A DNA stretch of 64,000 nt from Pseudoclavibacter sp. AY1F1. GTDB lineage: Bacteria; Actinomycetota; Actinomycetes; Actinomycetales; Microbacteriaceae. The stretch is from positions 18,238 to 82,237 of the forward strand of contig NZ_PSTQ01000016.1 of NCBI RefSeq assembly GCF_002931075.1. The letters run 5' to 3'. The notes beneath the pieces are model-generated. The model was not told the DNA's origin. It ran no database searches and was given only the letters and a program-made list of their open reading frames with translations. Position 1 is the first letter of the stretch; every line of letters starts with the position of its first letter. Positions 1-9,059 of this stretch are shown piece by piece. Both the position numbers and the translations under genes were made by a program.

Positions 1-944
1 GTCAGCCGCGCGGAGTCCTCCGACAGCGACGCGAGGCCGTGCGTGGAGATCGTCGTCGTGCCCTCAAGATCCTGGAAGGCGAGGTGGTGCGGGTCCTCGT
101 GCTGCCACTCGAGGCTGCCCTGATCGCCGAAGATCCGGATGCGCAGCCCGTGATTGTGGCCTGTCGCGGCCATGCTCGCCCACAGACGCCCCGGGACCTC
201 GTCAGTGAGCTTGAGGGCGACCGTCGCATTGTCGAACACCTTGCGGCCCGGTACGAACGTGTGGAGCTGGGCGGAGACTTCTTCGACCTCGAGGCCCGTA
301 ATGTAGCGGGCCAGGTGGTAGCCGTGCGTGCCGAGGTCGCCGACGACGCTCGGGAAGCCGGCGATGTCGGGGTCAGTGCGCCAGCTCGCCTGCTTGTGCC
401 CCGTCAGCTCGAGCGGGGTCGCGGCCCAGCCAGAAGCGTGCTCCACGTCGACGAAGGTCAGGGCGCCGAGCCGACCGTCGGACACCATTCGTGCAGCTTC
501 GCGCACCATCGGATAGGCCGAGTAGCAGTGCGGCACCGCGAGGATCGCGTCGTTCGCCGCCGCGAGTTCGACAAGCTCGCGCGCCGTCGCGGAGCCCTGT
601 GTGAGCGGCTTTTCGCACACGACGTTGATGCCGCGCTCGAGGAACGCCTTCGCCACCTCGAAGTGACTGTCGTTGGGCGTCGCGACGATGGCGACATCGA
701 TGCCGTCCTCTCGTGTCGCCTCAGCCTTGGCCATCTCGTGGTAGCTCGAGTAGGTGCGCTCGCTCGCGACGCCGAGGGATGCGGCGACGCCTGCGGACTG
801 CTCGCGATCACGACCGAACACCCCCGCGTCGAGTGAGTAGCGGTCGTCCATGCGCATTCCGAAGCGATGCGTCTTGCCGATGTCGGCGCCGATGCCACCG
901 CCAACCATGCCTGCGCTCAATTGGCGCGCGTTCCGTGTGCTCAT
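1..944 (-). CDS. Gfo/Idh/MocA family oxidoreductase (C-terminus cut by window edge)
   Basis: NAD(P)-dependent sugar/inositol-type dehydrogenase. Reading down from the ATG at 944, the protein starts with a Rossmann-type glycine-rich segment (GMVGGGIGADIGKTHR) and has the family motif VVCEKPLT, whose lysine is the usual catalytic residue. About 314 codons are present and the frame is still open at base 1, so the C-terminus is missing. It is transcribed divergently from the LacI regulator at 1086, which suggests a carbohydrate-responsive catabolic gene. The substrate cannot be told from the sequence. Start choice: a later ATG (at 909-907) would remove the first residues before the Rossmann motif; I prefer 944. 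Confidence 0.85.
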   Translation of the reverse strand, partial: MSTRNARQLSAGMVGGGIGADIGKTHRFGMRMDDRYSLDAGVFGRDREQSAGVAASLGVASERTYSSYHEMAKAEATREDGIDVAIVATPNDSHFEVAKAFLERGINVVCEKPLTQGSATARELVELAAANDAILAVPHCYSAYPMVREAARMVSDGRLGALTFVDVEHASGWAATPLELTGHKQASWRTDPDIAGFPSVVGDLGTHGYHLARYITGLEVEEVSAQLHTFVPGRKVFDNATVALKLTDEVPGRLWASMAATGHNHGLRIRIFGDQGSLEWQHEDPHHLAFQDLEGTTTISTHGLASLSEDSARL

Positions 945-1085
945 GCCACCCTCGGTGTTCGTCTCTGCTCATCAGTGAGTGATCCTGCCCTTTTGGACAA
1001 ATATAGATCGATGCAAATAGTTCCACACGACGACGGAAAAGGCCATACGCTGGTGGCTCGGCCAGAGCGCAGTCAGGAGGCGAGC

Positions 1086-2117
1086 GTGAGCGAGACCCCG
1101 AAGTCACCTGCGACACCCGTCACGATCCGCGACGTCGCCGAGCGCGCCGGCGTCTCCAAGTCGCTCGTCTCGCTCGTGCTGCGCGACGCCCCTCATGTGA
1201 GCGACGCCCGCCGCGAGGCCGTGCTCGCGGCCGTCGCCGAGCTCGGCTACCGGCCGAACGCACACGCCCGCGGCCTGTCCCGCACGAAGACGCAAACCGT
1301 TGGCCTCGTCGTCAACGACCTGCGAAACCCCTGGTTCGTCGAACTCCTCGAAGGCGTCACGGCGACGCTCTCCGCCGCCGGATACTCGACGCTCCTGGCC
1401 GACAGCCGCACCGACCAGCGCATCGGCCGCAGCTCGCTGGATGGGCTCATCCAGCACGGGGTCGACGGCCTCGTCGTGATCGGCACAACATCTGAGGCCG
1501 AGACCGTCGCGCGCATCGCCGCCCACGTGCCCGTCGTGCTCGCCGGCACCCTCGACCCGGACCTGCCATCGGTCGACATCGTGACCAACGACGACGAGGC
1601 GGGGGCCCACCTCGTCACCCGCCACCTCCTCGACCTCGGCCACACACGCATCGCCTACCTGCGCGGGCCTGGGCGCATCAGCCAGCTGCGCGAGCAGGGG
1701 TTCCGGCGCGCCATGGCGGAGGCGGGGTTCGCCGCCAGCGCCGTCGTCGAGGCCGGCGGGATGAGCGAAGAGAGCGCGCACGCCGCCGCCGGCAGACTCC
1801 TCGGCGCCCCCGCACCAGAGCGAGTCACCGCCATCTTCGCCTTCAACGACGCCTCCGCGATCGGCGTCCTCTCCGTCGCCAACACCCTCGGCCTGCGCGT
1901 GCCCGCCGACCTATCCGTCGCGGGCTACGACAACTCCCCACTCGCCAAATTCCAGGTCGTTTCGCTCACCTCCGTCGACACCGGCAACTTCGCGATCGGC
2001 GTGCAAGCCGGCACACTCCTGCTCGAGCGGATGCAGCATCCCGTGCAGCTGCAGCGCGTGCAGAAGGTCGCGACGAGCCTCGCCGTGCGCGGTTCCACGG
2101 GGAGCGCGCCTGCCTGA
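1086..2117 (+). CDS. LacI family transcriptional regulator
   Basis: DNA-binding repressor of the LacI/GalR family, 343 aa. The N-terminal helix-turn-helix reads VTIRDVAERAGVSKSLVSLVLR (in the first 40 residues), followed by the hinge-helix region and a periplasmic-binding-protein-like sensor domain (TVGLVVNDLRNPWF onward) to the C-terminus. The GTG at 1086 is chosen because AGGAGG lies just upstream (about 1075-1080) and the HTH starts right after; the frame is open further upstream but that stretch overlaps the divergent gene. It probably controls the divergent oxidoreductase at 1-944. Effector unknown. Confidence 0.9.
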   Translation: MSETPKSPATPVTIRDVAERAGVSKSLVSLVLRDAPHVSDARREAVLAAVAELGYRPNAHARGLSRTKTQTVGLVVNDLRNPWFVELLEGVTATLSAAGYSTLLADSRTDQRIGRSSLDGLIQHGVDGLVVIGTTSEAETVARIAAHVPVVLAGTLDPDLPSVDIVTNDDEAGAHLVTRHLLDLGHTRIAYLRGPGRISQLREQGFRRAMAEAGFAASAVVEAGGMSEESAHAAAGRLLGAPAPERVTAIFAFNDASAIGVLSVANTLGLRVPADLSVAGYDNSPLAKFQVVSLTSVDTGNFAIGVQAGTLLLERMQHPVQLQRVQKVATSLAVRGSTGSAPA

Positions 2118-2194
2118 GGACGGCCAGACAAAGTGTGGCGGCGCGCGCCACGCACGAGACGGCCGATGTTTCAACGCTGCGAGATACTGACCGG

Positions 2195-2725
2195 GTGACC
2201 CCGAACATCCGCGACGCAACCGTCGACGACATCCCCGCGATCACCGAGATCTACAACGAAGACGTGCTGACAACAACCGTCAACTGGAACGCCACCACCG
2301 TCGACGAAGACGACCGCCGTGCCTGGTTCGCCGGCCGATCATCCGCCGGCCTTCCTGTCCTCGTCGCAGTTGACGAAGCGGATGCCGTGCTCGGCTACGC
2401 GAGCTATGGCGACTTCCGCACATTCTCTGGCTACCGGCACACGGTGGAGCACTCGGTGTACGTGCGCGGCGAGGCCCGCGGGCGCGGGCTCGGCAAGGAC
2501 CTGACGATTTCGCTCATCGACCGCGCCCGCGAGGCGGGCAAGCACGTCATGGTGGCCGCCATCGATGCCGACAACGCGGCGTCGATCAGCCTGCACGAGC
2601 GCCTCGGCTTCGCGCACGCCGGCCGCCTCGACCAGGTTGGCACCAAGTTCGGGCGCTGGCTCGACGTCGTCCTCCTGCAGCTCATTCTCGAGGGCGGCGG
2701 TCCGAGCGACGCTGGGCGGCGCTAG
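2195..2725 (+). CDS. GNAT family N-acetyltransferase (phosphinothricin-acetyltransferase-like)
   Basis: Acetyl-CoA-dependent N-acetyltransferase, 176 aa from the GTG at 2195. The start of the protein (NIRDATVDDIPAITEIYNEDV) and the acetyl-CoA-binding motif RGRGLGKDL in the middle, then SLHERLGFAHAGRLDQVGTKFGRW, are typical of the Pat/Bar/YwnH group, which acetylates amino groups of amino-acid analogues such as phosphinothricin or methionine sulfoximine. The exact substrate is inference. An in-frame ATG at 2135 would add 20 residues that do not look like the family. It follows the LacI gene after a 77-nt gap and converges on the decarboxylase gene, with a hairpin terminator between. Confidence 0.85.
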   Translation: MTPNIRDATVDDIPAITEIYNEDVLTTTVNWNATTVDEDDRRAWFAGRSSAGLPVLVAVDEADAVLGYASYGDFRTFSGYRHTVEHSVYVRGEARGRGLGKDLTISLIDRAREAGKHVMVAAIDADNAASISLHERLGFAHAGRLDQVGTKFGRWLDVVLLQLILEGGGPSDAGRR

Positions 2726-2744
2726 AGCCCGAGCGACGCCGGCG

Positions 2745-2771
2745 CGGTGGGCGCGAGAGCCGCGCCCACCG
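2745..2771. terminator. Bidirectional hairpin between convergent genes
   Basis: Perfect 11-bp inverted repeat (arms 2745-2755 and 2761-2771, loop AGAGC) lies between the stop of the acetyltransferase at 2725 and the stop of the convergent decarboxylase at 2772. It is GC-rich with only a short T run, so it is called from position and stem quality. Confidence 0.6.
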
Positions 2772-4418
2772 TTACTCGACGACCACCCGGAACGCCGAGA
2801 CAGCACTGTCCACCGCGCCGCGCACGTGGCTGCCGGCGGCGGCCGACGCACGAAGGAACTCGACGACCTCGACAGTGATCTCCTCACCGGGCAGCACGTT
2901 CGGGATGCCCGGCGGGTAGGCGGCAAGCGAGTCAGCAGAGATGCGGCCGATCGCGGCCGACCGCGTCACGGTCTCAGCGTCCGCTAGGTAGGCGGCGCGC
3001 GGGCGGATGCGCATGGCGCCCGGCCCTGGCATCGGCGGAATCACGGGGGCCGAGCGCCCCGCCTCGGCGACCTCCGGCGAACCGCTGCCTGACCCCGCGC
3101 CTGCACCAGCACCAGCACCAGCACCAGCGATCTCGACAAGCGCGTCGAGCAGGACTCGCGCATCCGGAGTCTTGCCGATGCCGACGACCGCGACGATGCA
3201 GCTCACGGTCGCCATCTCGACCATCACGCCGAACTCGCGGGCGAGGCGCAGCCGGACAGTGTGCCCGTCGAGGCCAGTCTCACGAATATCGAGCGGGATA
3301 CGGAAAGGGTCGATCGCGACGGTCGACGGGAAGGCGTCGAACTCGTCGGAGACGACGGGGAAACGTCCATCCGCACGGAAGAGCTCGCGCGCCGCGAGCA
3401 CTGCCTCATGCGACGCCTCGAGGAGGTCGCGACGCTCGACGAGGTCGCGACGGTCGAGGTCGAGGGAGGCGAGCAGCAGGGAACTTTCGCTCGTGGACGC
3501 CGTCATCCGGTGGGCTCGCTCGACGTGCGGCTCGAGGGCGCGCGCGAACGGGCCATGCCCGAGGTGGACAAGCGCGCTCTGCGACAGCGACGACGTGAGC
3601 TTGTGGGTGCTGGTCACGACGAGGTCGGCCCCGAGTCGCACCGGAGAATCGGGCAGCTCGGGCAGGAACCCGAAGTGGGCACCCCAGGCGGCGTCGACGA
3701 TGAGCGCGGCGCCAGCTTCGTGCACGACCTCTGCGATGCCTGCCACGTCGGCGACCGCGCCGAAGTAGCTCGGGGAGACGATGTACACGGCAGCGACGCC
3801 ACCGGCACCGGACTCGCGGCGCTCGGCAAGGGCATCCGCCACCGCGGCGGGCGTGACCCCGTGGGCGATGCCGTGCTCGAGGTCGACCTCCGGCAGGACG
3901 AAGCTCGGCGAGGAACCGCCGAGGATGATGCCATCGACAAAGCTCGAGTGTGCGCTGCGCTGCATGAGCACCCCCTCCCCCAGTCCGCGGGCGGCGAGCG
4001 CCGCCATGCGGTTGCCCATCGAGGAGCCGCCGGTGAGGAACCAGGTACGGGATGCGCCCCAGGCTTCGGCGGCGAGACGCTCCGCCTGCTCACGGGGCGA
4101 CCCGTCGCCAAGGTCGATGCCGTCGAGAAGGGGCGTCACGTCGAGCTCGAGGACTCGCTCGCCGAAGTACTCGGCCTGCCCCAGTCCGAGGCCACTGGCG
4201 TCGGCGCCGTGCCCGGGAACAAGGAATGGAGTGGAGTCACGGGCGGCGTGCACGGCAAGCGCTGCCGCATATGGAGCCCCCGCGGTGTCGCGGCTCGTGT
4301 CAGCAGGCGCCGACTTCGCGCGCATGTTGCCCTCCGGGCCGCGATTCGCTGATGCCGCACCGAAGTCGCTTTGGGCGTCGTCGAAGGCGAACGTCGGGAA
4401 CTCGGGTGCGTGCGTCAT
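2772..4418 (-). CDS. Orn/Lys/Arg decarboxylase family, PLP-dependent
   Basis: Fold-type I pyridoxal-phosphate enzyme of the group III amino-acid decarboxylases, 548 aa. The PLP lysine is in STHKLTSSLSQSALVHLGHG (about K273), preceded by the cofactor-binding VDAAWGAHFGF (241-251) and the TGGSSMGN segment (129-136). A Gly-Ala/Gly-Ser tract at about residues 431-447 sits in front of the C-terminal domain and is encoded by a GCACCA hexamer repeat (3103-3126), so its length may vary between strains. It is divergent from a LysR regulator (start 4494) with a candidate operator between them. The likely role is polyamine or acid-stress related decarboxylation of lysine, ornithine or arginine; substrate not resolved. 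Confidence 0.85.
   Translation of the reverse strand: MTHAPEFPTFAFDDAQSDFGAASANRGPEGNMRAKSAPADTSRDTAGAPYAAALAVHAARDSTPFLVPGHGADASGLGLGQAEYFGERVLELDVTPLLDGIDLGDGSPREQAERLAAEAWGASRTWFLTGGSSMGNRMAALAARGLGEGVLMQRSAHSSFVDGIILGGSSPSFVLPEVDLEHGIAHGVTPAAVADALAERRESGAGGVAAVYIVSPSYFGAVADVAGIAEVVHEAGAALIVDAAWGAHFGFLPELPDSPVRLGADLVVTSTHKLTSSLSQSALVHLGHGPFARALEPHVERAHRMTASTSESSLLLASLDLDRRDLVERRDLLEASHEAVLAARELFRADGRFPVVSDEFDAFPSTVAIDPFRIPLDIRETGLDGHTVRLRLAREFGVMVEMATVSCIVAVVGIGKTPDARVLLDALVEIAGAGAGAGAGAGSGSGSPEVAEAGRSAPVIPPMPGPGAMRIRPRAAYLADAETVTRSAAIGRISADSLAAYPPGIPNVLPGEEITVEVVEFLRASAAAGSHVRGAVDSAVSAFRVVVE
3103..3126. repeat. GCACCA hexanucleotide microsatellite (4 copies) inside the decarboxylase gene
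   Basis: Four perfect tandem copies of GCACCA on the + strand. On the coding strand they encode alternating Gly-Ala. Copy-number change would alter linker length by two residues per unit without a frameshift. Confidence 0.85.
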
Positions 4419-4442
4419 GCCCCCATCGTGGCACCCCTGCTT

Positions 4443-4464
4443 GCAAGAGAGAATGACATCTTGC
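4443..4464. promoter_or_regulatory. Candidate LysR-type operator
   Basis: Inverted repeat GCAAGA (4443-4448) and TCTTGC (4459-4464), perfect 6-bp arms with a 10-nt spacer, in the 75-nt gap between the divergent decarboxylase (start 4418) and lysR gene (start 4494). Position and spacing fit the autoregulatory site of a LysR regulator. Confidence 0.5.
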
Positions 4465-4493
4465 CGTGGGGGACTCAGCCCTAGACTGAAGCC

Positions 4494-5507
4494 ATGGCTG
4501 AGCGACGAACTGCAGATCTTCCGGACTTCCGCGGACTCTCCGCGTTTGACGCGGTCCTAGTGAACGGCTCCGTCGCAGCCGCCGCGGTGACCCTCGGCTG
4601 GAGTCACCCGACCGTGGATCACCATCTCAAGCGGCTCGAACAGCAGGCCGGCACGAAGCTGCTCGAGCGCGGCCCGCGCGGCAGCAGCGCGACCTCGGCC
4701 GGGCTCGTGTTCGCCGTCCGGGCCAGACAGCTGCTCGAGGACGGCCAGCGCGCGTTCGCGGAGCTCGACGCGTGGCTCGACGACGAGCGACGTCTCGTGC
4801 GCTTCGGGATCTTCCCCACGCTCGGCGCCCTCGTAGTCCCCGGCATCCTGCGACACGTCGAGTCGGAGCGGCTCAGCCTCGAGCTGACCCTCGACGAGTG
4901 CGAGCGCCTCGGCCGACAGCTCGAACAGGGGCAGCTCGACGCCGCCGTCCTCTTCCAGGCATCCGGCCTGCCGACGCCGCTTTCACCCGAGATCACCACG
5001 GAGCTGTTGTTCGCCGAGCCGCTCTTCCTGGCCGTGCCTCGCGCGCATCCACTCGCCACTGCGAAGTCTGGCGAGCCGATTCAGGAGTTCATCGAACTGC
5101 GGCAAGACCGTTGGGCGTTCGGGGCATCCGGCGGCGACACCCTCGACGAAGCCACGCGCGAACTCTGCCGGAGGGCGGGGTTCGAGGCGAGTACCGGGAT
5201 GCACTCCGACGACTATCCGGCGATCCTCGGGATGATCGCGGCCGGGCAGCTCGTCGCCGTCGTGCCAGCTTCGGTCGCGACCTGGCACGACGACGCAGTC
5301 GCGTTCCTGCCTATCGACGCTGCGACGCTCACCCGCGAGGTCGTCCTCGCCACGCGGAAGGAGCCCCCGGCCGCGCTGCGAGACGCGATCGCGGGGGCGC
5401 TGTCGGAGCTCAGCCAATTCGAGGGCGAACCCGCGCCGCCGCTCGCGATCCGCCGCTCGACGCCGGGCCAGCCGAGACTCAGAGGCGGCACTTCGCCCTT
5501 AAATTGA
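4494..5507 (+). CDS. LysR family transcriptional regulator
   Basis: LysR-type regulator, 337 aa. The N-terminal winged HTH is FRGLSAFDAVLVNGSVAAAA followed by WSHPTVDHHLKRLEQQAGTKLLERG (residues about 13-60), then a type-2 periplasmic-binding effector domain (about 90-300). The C-terminal tail is Pro/Arg-rich. ATG at 4494. It is divergent from the amino-acid decarboxylase and probably controls it in response to an amino acid or polyamine; the effector is inference. A CDS for an aldo/keto reductase follows 106 nt downstream. Confidence 0.9.
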   Translation: MAERRTADLPDFRGLSAFDAVLVNGSVAAAAVTLGWSHPTVDHHLKRLEQQAGTKLLERGPRGSSATSAGLVFAVRARQLLEDGQRAFAELDAWLDDERRLVRFGIFPTLGALVVPGILRHVESERLSLELTLDECERLGRQLEQGQLDAAVLFQASGLPTPLSPEITTELLFAEPLFLAVPRAHPLATAKSGEPIQEFIELRQDRWAFGASGGDTLDEATRELCRRAGFEASTGMHSDDYPAILGMIAAGQLVAVVPASVATWHDDAVAFLPIDAATLTREVVLATRKEPPAALRDAIAGALSELSQFEGEPAPPLAIRRSTPGQPRLRGGTSPLN

Positions 5508-5613
5508 CGAAATCCAGGTCGTCAGGACGTCTGCAATCTCGCGTCACGGTCGGAAACCTCCCCGACGCCGGTCCTAAGCTCAGGTTGTTCTAACAAATGA
5601 CGGAAGGCGAACA

Positions 5614-6447
5614 GTGACCAGCAACGTTCCCGTACTCGGACTCAACGACGGCACCACGATCCCCGCGATCGGCTTCGGCACTTACCCGCACGCCGGCGAG
5701 GACTCGGCCGAACCCACACGCGAGGCACTGGCACTCGGCTACCGCCTGCTCGACACCGCCATCAGCTACGACAATGAGGAAGCGGTCGGTCGCGGGATTC
5801 GGGCATCCGACGTGCCCCGCTCCGAGATCATCGTGACAAGCAAGATCCCTGGCCGATTCCACGGCTACGACGAGACGCTCACGGGCTTCGACGAATCGAT
5901 CGCGCGCCTCGGCCTCGAGCAGCTCGACCTGCTGCTCATCCACTGGCCTCTGCCCCGCCTCGAGAAATACGTCGACACGTGGCGCGCGCTTGTGCAGCTG
6001 CAGAAGGACGGCCGAGTTCGCTCCATCGGCGTCTCCAACTTCACGCCGGATCACCTCGCGAAGATCTCCGACGCGACCGGCGTCACGCCAGCCGTCAACC
6101 AGGTCGAGCTGCACCCGTTCTTCCCGCAGGCCGAGCTCCGCGCGTTCCACGCCGAGCACGGCATCGTGACTGAGGCTTGGAGCCCGCTCGGCCGTGGCGA
6201 GCTGCTTGAGCACCCCGTTGTCGCCGAGATCGCAACGGCGCATGGCGTCTCGCCCGCGCAGGCGATCCTCCGCTGGCACGTCGAGCTCGGCTCGGTGCCC
6301 ATCCCGAAGTCTCGCTCCACCGAGCGCCAGGCGAAGAACCTCGACATCTTCGGCTTCCAGCTCGAACAGGCTGAGGTGGATGCGCTCTCCGGCCTCGAGC
6401 GCGGCCGTATCTGGGACCAGGACCCGAACACCCACGAGGAGTTCTAG
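5614..6447 (+). CDS. Aldo/keto reductase
   Basis: NADPH-dependent aldo/keto reductase, 277 aa, of the 2,5-diketo-gluconate-reductase-like group. The catalytic tetrad is visible: Asp47 and Tyr52 in LLDTAISYDNEEAVG, Lys77 in VTSKIPG and His110 in LLIHWPLP. The cofactor-binding end IPKSRSTERQAKNLDIF is near residue 230-245. GTG start at 5614 after a GA-rich stretch. It is monocistronic: a perfect 24-bp hairpin follows its stop. Substrate unknown; such enzymes reduce a broad range of aldehydes and ketones. Confidence 0.9.
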   Translation: MTSNVPVLGLNDGTTIPAIGFGTYPHAGEDSAEPTREALALGYRLLDTAISYDNEEAVGRGIRASDVPRSEIIVTSKIPGRFHGYDETLTGFDESIARLGLEQLDLLLIHWPLPRLEKYVDTWRALVQLQKDGRVRSIGVSNFTPDHLAKISDATGVTPAVNQVELHPFFPQAELRAFHAEHGIVTEAWSPLGRGELLEHPVVAEIATAHGVSPAQAILRWHVELGSVPIPKSRSTERQAKNLDIFGFQLEQAEVDALSGLERGRIWDQDPNTHEEF

Positions 6448-6487
6448 GCCTCTCGCGTCGGCGCCCGCTGGCGCTGGCTCAGGACAG

Positions 6488-6539
6488 AGTTGTGGCCCGG
6501 TGCTCTTCATCTTGCGATGAAGAGCACCGGGCCACAACT
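6488..6539. terminator. Perfect 24-bp bidirectional intrinsic terminator
   Basis: Arms 6488-6511 and 6516-6539 are perfectly complementary over 24 bp with a TTGC loop and are followed by TTTT on the + side. It lies between the convergent aldo/keto reductase and metallopeptidase genes and can end transcripts from both sides. Confidence 0.85.
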
Positions 6540-6562
6540 TTTGCGCGCCCGCGGCGACGCGG

Positions 6563-6592
6563 GTCGCCGTCGCCGTCGCCGTCGCCGTCGCC
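6563..6592. repeat. GTCGCC hexamer repeat (5 copies)
   Basis: Five perfect tandem GTCGCC units abut the stop codon of the metallopeptidase gene (stop at 6592-6594). They lie just outside the coding sequence. Confidence 0.8.
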
Positions 6593-7491
6593 TAGAGCTT
6601 GTTGCCCGCGACGGCGAAGGTGTCGCAGGCGCCCGTGCCCTGTTCGTAGCCGGTGACAAACCAGTTCACGCGCTGCTCGCTGGTGCCGTGCGTGAACGAC
6701 TCCGGGTTCACCTGGCCCTGCTGCCCCTGGATGTGGTCGTCGCCGACCGCGGATGCGGCCGAGAGGGCAACGTTGACCTGCTCACGCGTCGGCGGCTCGA
6801 GGAGGGTGGTGCCGTCGTCCGTCTGCGTGTTCGCTGCTTCGCCGAGCCAGGCCCCCGCAAAGCAGTCTGCCTGGAGCTCGATGCGCACGCCGTCTGACGT
6901 CGGCCCGGTGTCGGTGCGGTTCGTGGTGTCGAAGACGCCCATCTGGTGCTGGATGTGGTGACCCCACTCGTGCGCGACGACGTACATCTCCGCGAGTGGG
7001 CCGTCCTCGGCGCCGAGCTGCGAGGTGAGCAGCTGGAAGAACGACGTGTCGACATACATCGAGGAGTCGCCTGGGCAGTAGAACGGGCCGACCGCGTTGG
7101 ATGCGGTTCCGCAGGCTGAGCTCGTCTGGCCCTCGTAGAGGATGAACCCGGGCTGCTCATACGTGACGCCGACGGCTGCGCTCTCCGTCTCCCAGAAGTC
7201 TTCGAGCGAGTTCTGCACGCCGACCATGCGACAGTCGATCTGCTCGTTCGCGTCGGCACCGGTCTGGCACTGCTCGGCGAGCCCGCCGCCCTCAACTTCT
7301 TCTTGCTGCGACTGCTGGCCGGTGTCGACGCCGCTGACGAGCCCCGTCAGGTCGACTCCGAGGAACTGCGACGCGAGGAACGCCACGATGAGCAGGCCGA
7401 TCGAGCCGCCCCCGATCGCGGCCGTCTTGGCTCCCCGGCCGCGCTTCTGCACGCCGCTCGTGTCGAGCTTCGCGTTCTCGTTGAAAGTCAT
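6592..7491 (-). CDS. Neutral zinc metallopeptidase (YpfJ/KPN_02809 family), membrane anchored
   Basis: Predicted zinc metallopeptidase of the YpfJ family, 299 aa. A cytoplasmic basic N-terminus is followed by one transmembrane helix (about residues 23-46) and a low-complexity linker (GQQSQQEEVEGGG). The catalytic domain carries HEWGH at 174-178 in MYVVAHEWGHHIQHQMG, and cysteines before it (near 75, 87, 127, 139) may form disulfides. ATG at 7491. The domain should lie outside the membrane. Substrate and physiological role of the family are not established. It stands alone, separated from the upstream operon by a hairpin. Confidence 0.9.
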   Translation of the reverse strand: MTFNENAKLDTSGVQKRGRGAKTAAIGGGSIGLLIVAFLASQFLGVDLTGLVSGVDTGQQSQQEEVEGGGLAEQCQTGADANEQIDCRMVGVQNSLEDFWETESAAVGVTYEQPGFILYEGQTSSACGTASNAVGPFYCPGDSSMYVDTSFFQLLTSQLGAEDGPLAEMYVVAHEWGHHIQHQMGVFDTTNRTDTGPTSDGVRIELQADCFAGAWLGEAANTQTDDGTTLLEPPTREQVNVALSAASAVGDDHIQGQQGQVNPESFTHGTSEQRVNWFVTGYEQGTGACDTFAVAGNKL

Positions 7492-7558
7492 GCGCGAAAT
7501 CTACTCTGCTGCACGGCGGGCGTGGGCCTCAACGCGAGAGCGTGCCCAAACTGAGGCC

Positions 7559-7602
7559 GGGCGGAGCGCGGACGCGGGGTCCGCCACATCCGCTCTCCGC
7601 CC
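7559..7602 (-). terminator. Hairpin downstream of the aldehyde dehydrogenase operon
   Basis: 14-nt arms 7559-7572 and 7589-7602 with one mismatch. On the minus strand the hairpin follows the stop of the aldehyde dehydrogenase at 7635 and precedes the metallopeptidase start at 7491. Confidence 0.5.
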
Positions 7603-7634
7603 CTTTCCGCACCGAGTCGTCTCGCTCGCCCTCG

Positions 7635-9059
7635 TCACTCGAGGATGCCGACGACCTTCGTCTGCGTCATGTCCTCGTACGCGAACCGAACCCCCTCGCG
7701 ACCCATGCTGCCGTACTTGGCCCCGCCGAACGGCATGGCGTCGAAGCGGTAGTCGGAGGAGTCGTTGACCATGACCGCGCCTGCCTCGAGCTCGCGCGTC
7801 GCGCGCATCGCGGTGCTCAGGCTGCTCGTGAAGACTGCGGCGTGAAGGGCGTACTCGGGCTCGTTGGCCAGGTCGACGGCTTCCTCGAACGAGGAGAACG
7901 TCTCGATGACGACGATGGGCGCGAACGCCTCCTCAGCCCACACGCATTGGCTGCGCGGCACGTTGGCGAGCACCGTCGGCGGGAAGTAAGCGCCGTCTGC
8001 GCGCCCGCCCTCGAGAAGCCGAGCCCCGGCGGCCACCGCGGCTTCTACCGACTCCTGCGCCGAGTGCGCGGCGGCCTCGCTGATCATCGGGCCGACATCT
8101 GTCGACTCGATTGAGGGATCTCCGGTCGTCAGCCTCGACGTGGCCGCGACGAACTCGTTCCGGAACTGATCCGCGACCGACTCGTGGACGATGATTCGCT
8201 GCGTGCCGATGCAGTTCTGGCCCGCGGCCCAGAAGGATCCGGAGACGCAGCGTGCGACCGCCGTGCTCAGATCCGCGTCGCCGAAGACGAGCACGGGGGC
8301 GTTGCCGCCGAGCTCCATCGAGATCTTCTTGATGCCAGCGGCCGCCGCGATCGCCTCCCCGGTGCGGAAGCCGCCGGTGAAGGACACCATACGGATTTCG
8401 CGCGCGGAGACGAGTGCCTGCGAGAGCTGGCGGTTGCCGTGCACAGTGGTGATGACTTCGGCGGGCAGCCCGCTCTCGACCAGCAGGTCGACAAGGAGTC
8501 TCGCGGTGAGCGGGGTGAGCTGCGAGGGCTTGAGGATCACGGAGTTGCCACCGGCGATCGCTGGCCCGATCTTGTGTGCGACCAAGTTCAAGGCGTCGTT
8601 GTACGGCGTGATCGCGAGGATGATGCCGAGCGGTTCGCGCGTGAACCACCCGGTTCGTGTCTCCGACCCTTCGAACGCGTCGAATGGAACGACTTCGCCT
8701 GCGTTGGTCCGGGCTTGGGCCGCGGACAGCTTGAGCGTGTTCTGGCAGCGTGAGACCTCCTTGCGCGCCTGCACGATGGTCTTGCCTGCTTCGGCGACGA
8801 TCAGTCGAGCGACCTGGTCCGACCGTTGGCCGAGGAGGACGGCGGCGTTCTCGAGGACGCTTGCGCGAGCGTGGCGTGAGAGGGCGCGGGCGACGAGGCT
8901 CCCTGATCTGGCTCGTTCGATGATCTCGGGGAGGTCGCCCGCGAGGTGCTGGCGCACGTGCCCCACGACGCTTCCGTCTGCCGGACTCGTGACGATCAGC
9001 TCCTCCCCGTTCGCGGACAGACCGGACGCGTGCCCGACGACGGACAGCCGGGCGGTCAC
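7635..9059 (-). CDS. NAD(P)-dependent aldehyde dehydrogenase
   Basis: Aldehyde dehydrogenase superfamily, 474 aa. Catalytic Glu249 is in KISMELGGNAPVLVF and the nucleophile Cys283 in FWAAGQNCIGTQR; ITPYNDALNLVAHKIGPA and the KPSQLTPL segment form the cofactor site. The GTG at 9059 overlaps the stop of the upstream homoserine dehydrogenase (GTGA), so the two are translationally coupled. Coupling suggests that it oxidises the aldehyde made by that enzyme, aspartate semialdehyde, to aspartate; this is inference and other semialdehydes are possible. The open frame extends upstream to 9347 but that part overlaps hom in another frame and lacks family similarity. Confidence 0.9.
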   Translation of the reverse strand: MTARLSVVGHASGLSANGEELIVTSPADGSVVGHVRQHLAGDLPEIIERARSGSLVARALSRHARASVLENAAVLLGQRSDQVARLIVAEAGKTIVQARKEVSRCQNTLKLSAAQARTNAGEVVPFDAFEGSETRTGWFTREPLGIILAITPYNDALNLVAHKIGPAIAGGNSVILKPSQLTPLTARLLVDLLVESGLPAEVITTVHGNRQLSQALVSAREIRMVSFTGGFRTGEAIAAAAGIKKISMELGGNAPVLVFGDADLSTAVARCVSGSFWAAGQNCIGTQRIIVHESVADQFRNEFVAATSRLTTGDPSIESTDVGPMISEAAAHSAQESVEAAVAAGARLLEGGRADGAYFPPTVLANVPRSQCVWAEEAFAPIVVIETFSSFEEAVDLANEPEYALHAAVFTSSLSTAMRATRELEAGAVMVNDSSDYRFDAMPFGGAKYGSMGREGVRFAYEDMTQTKVVGILE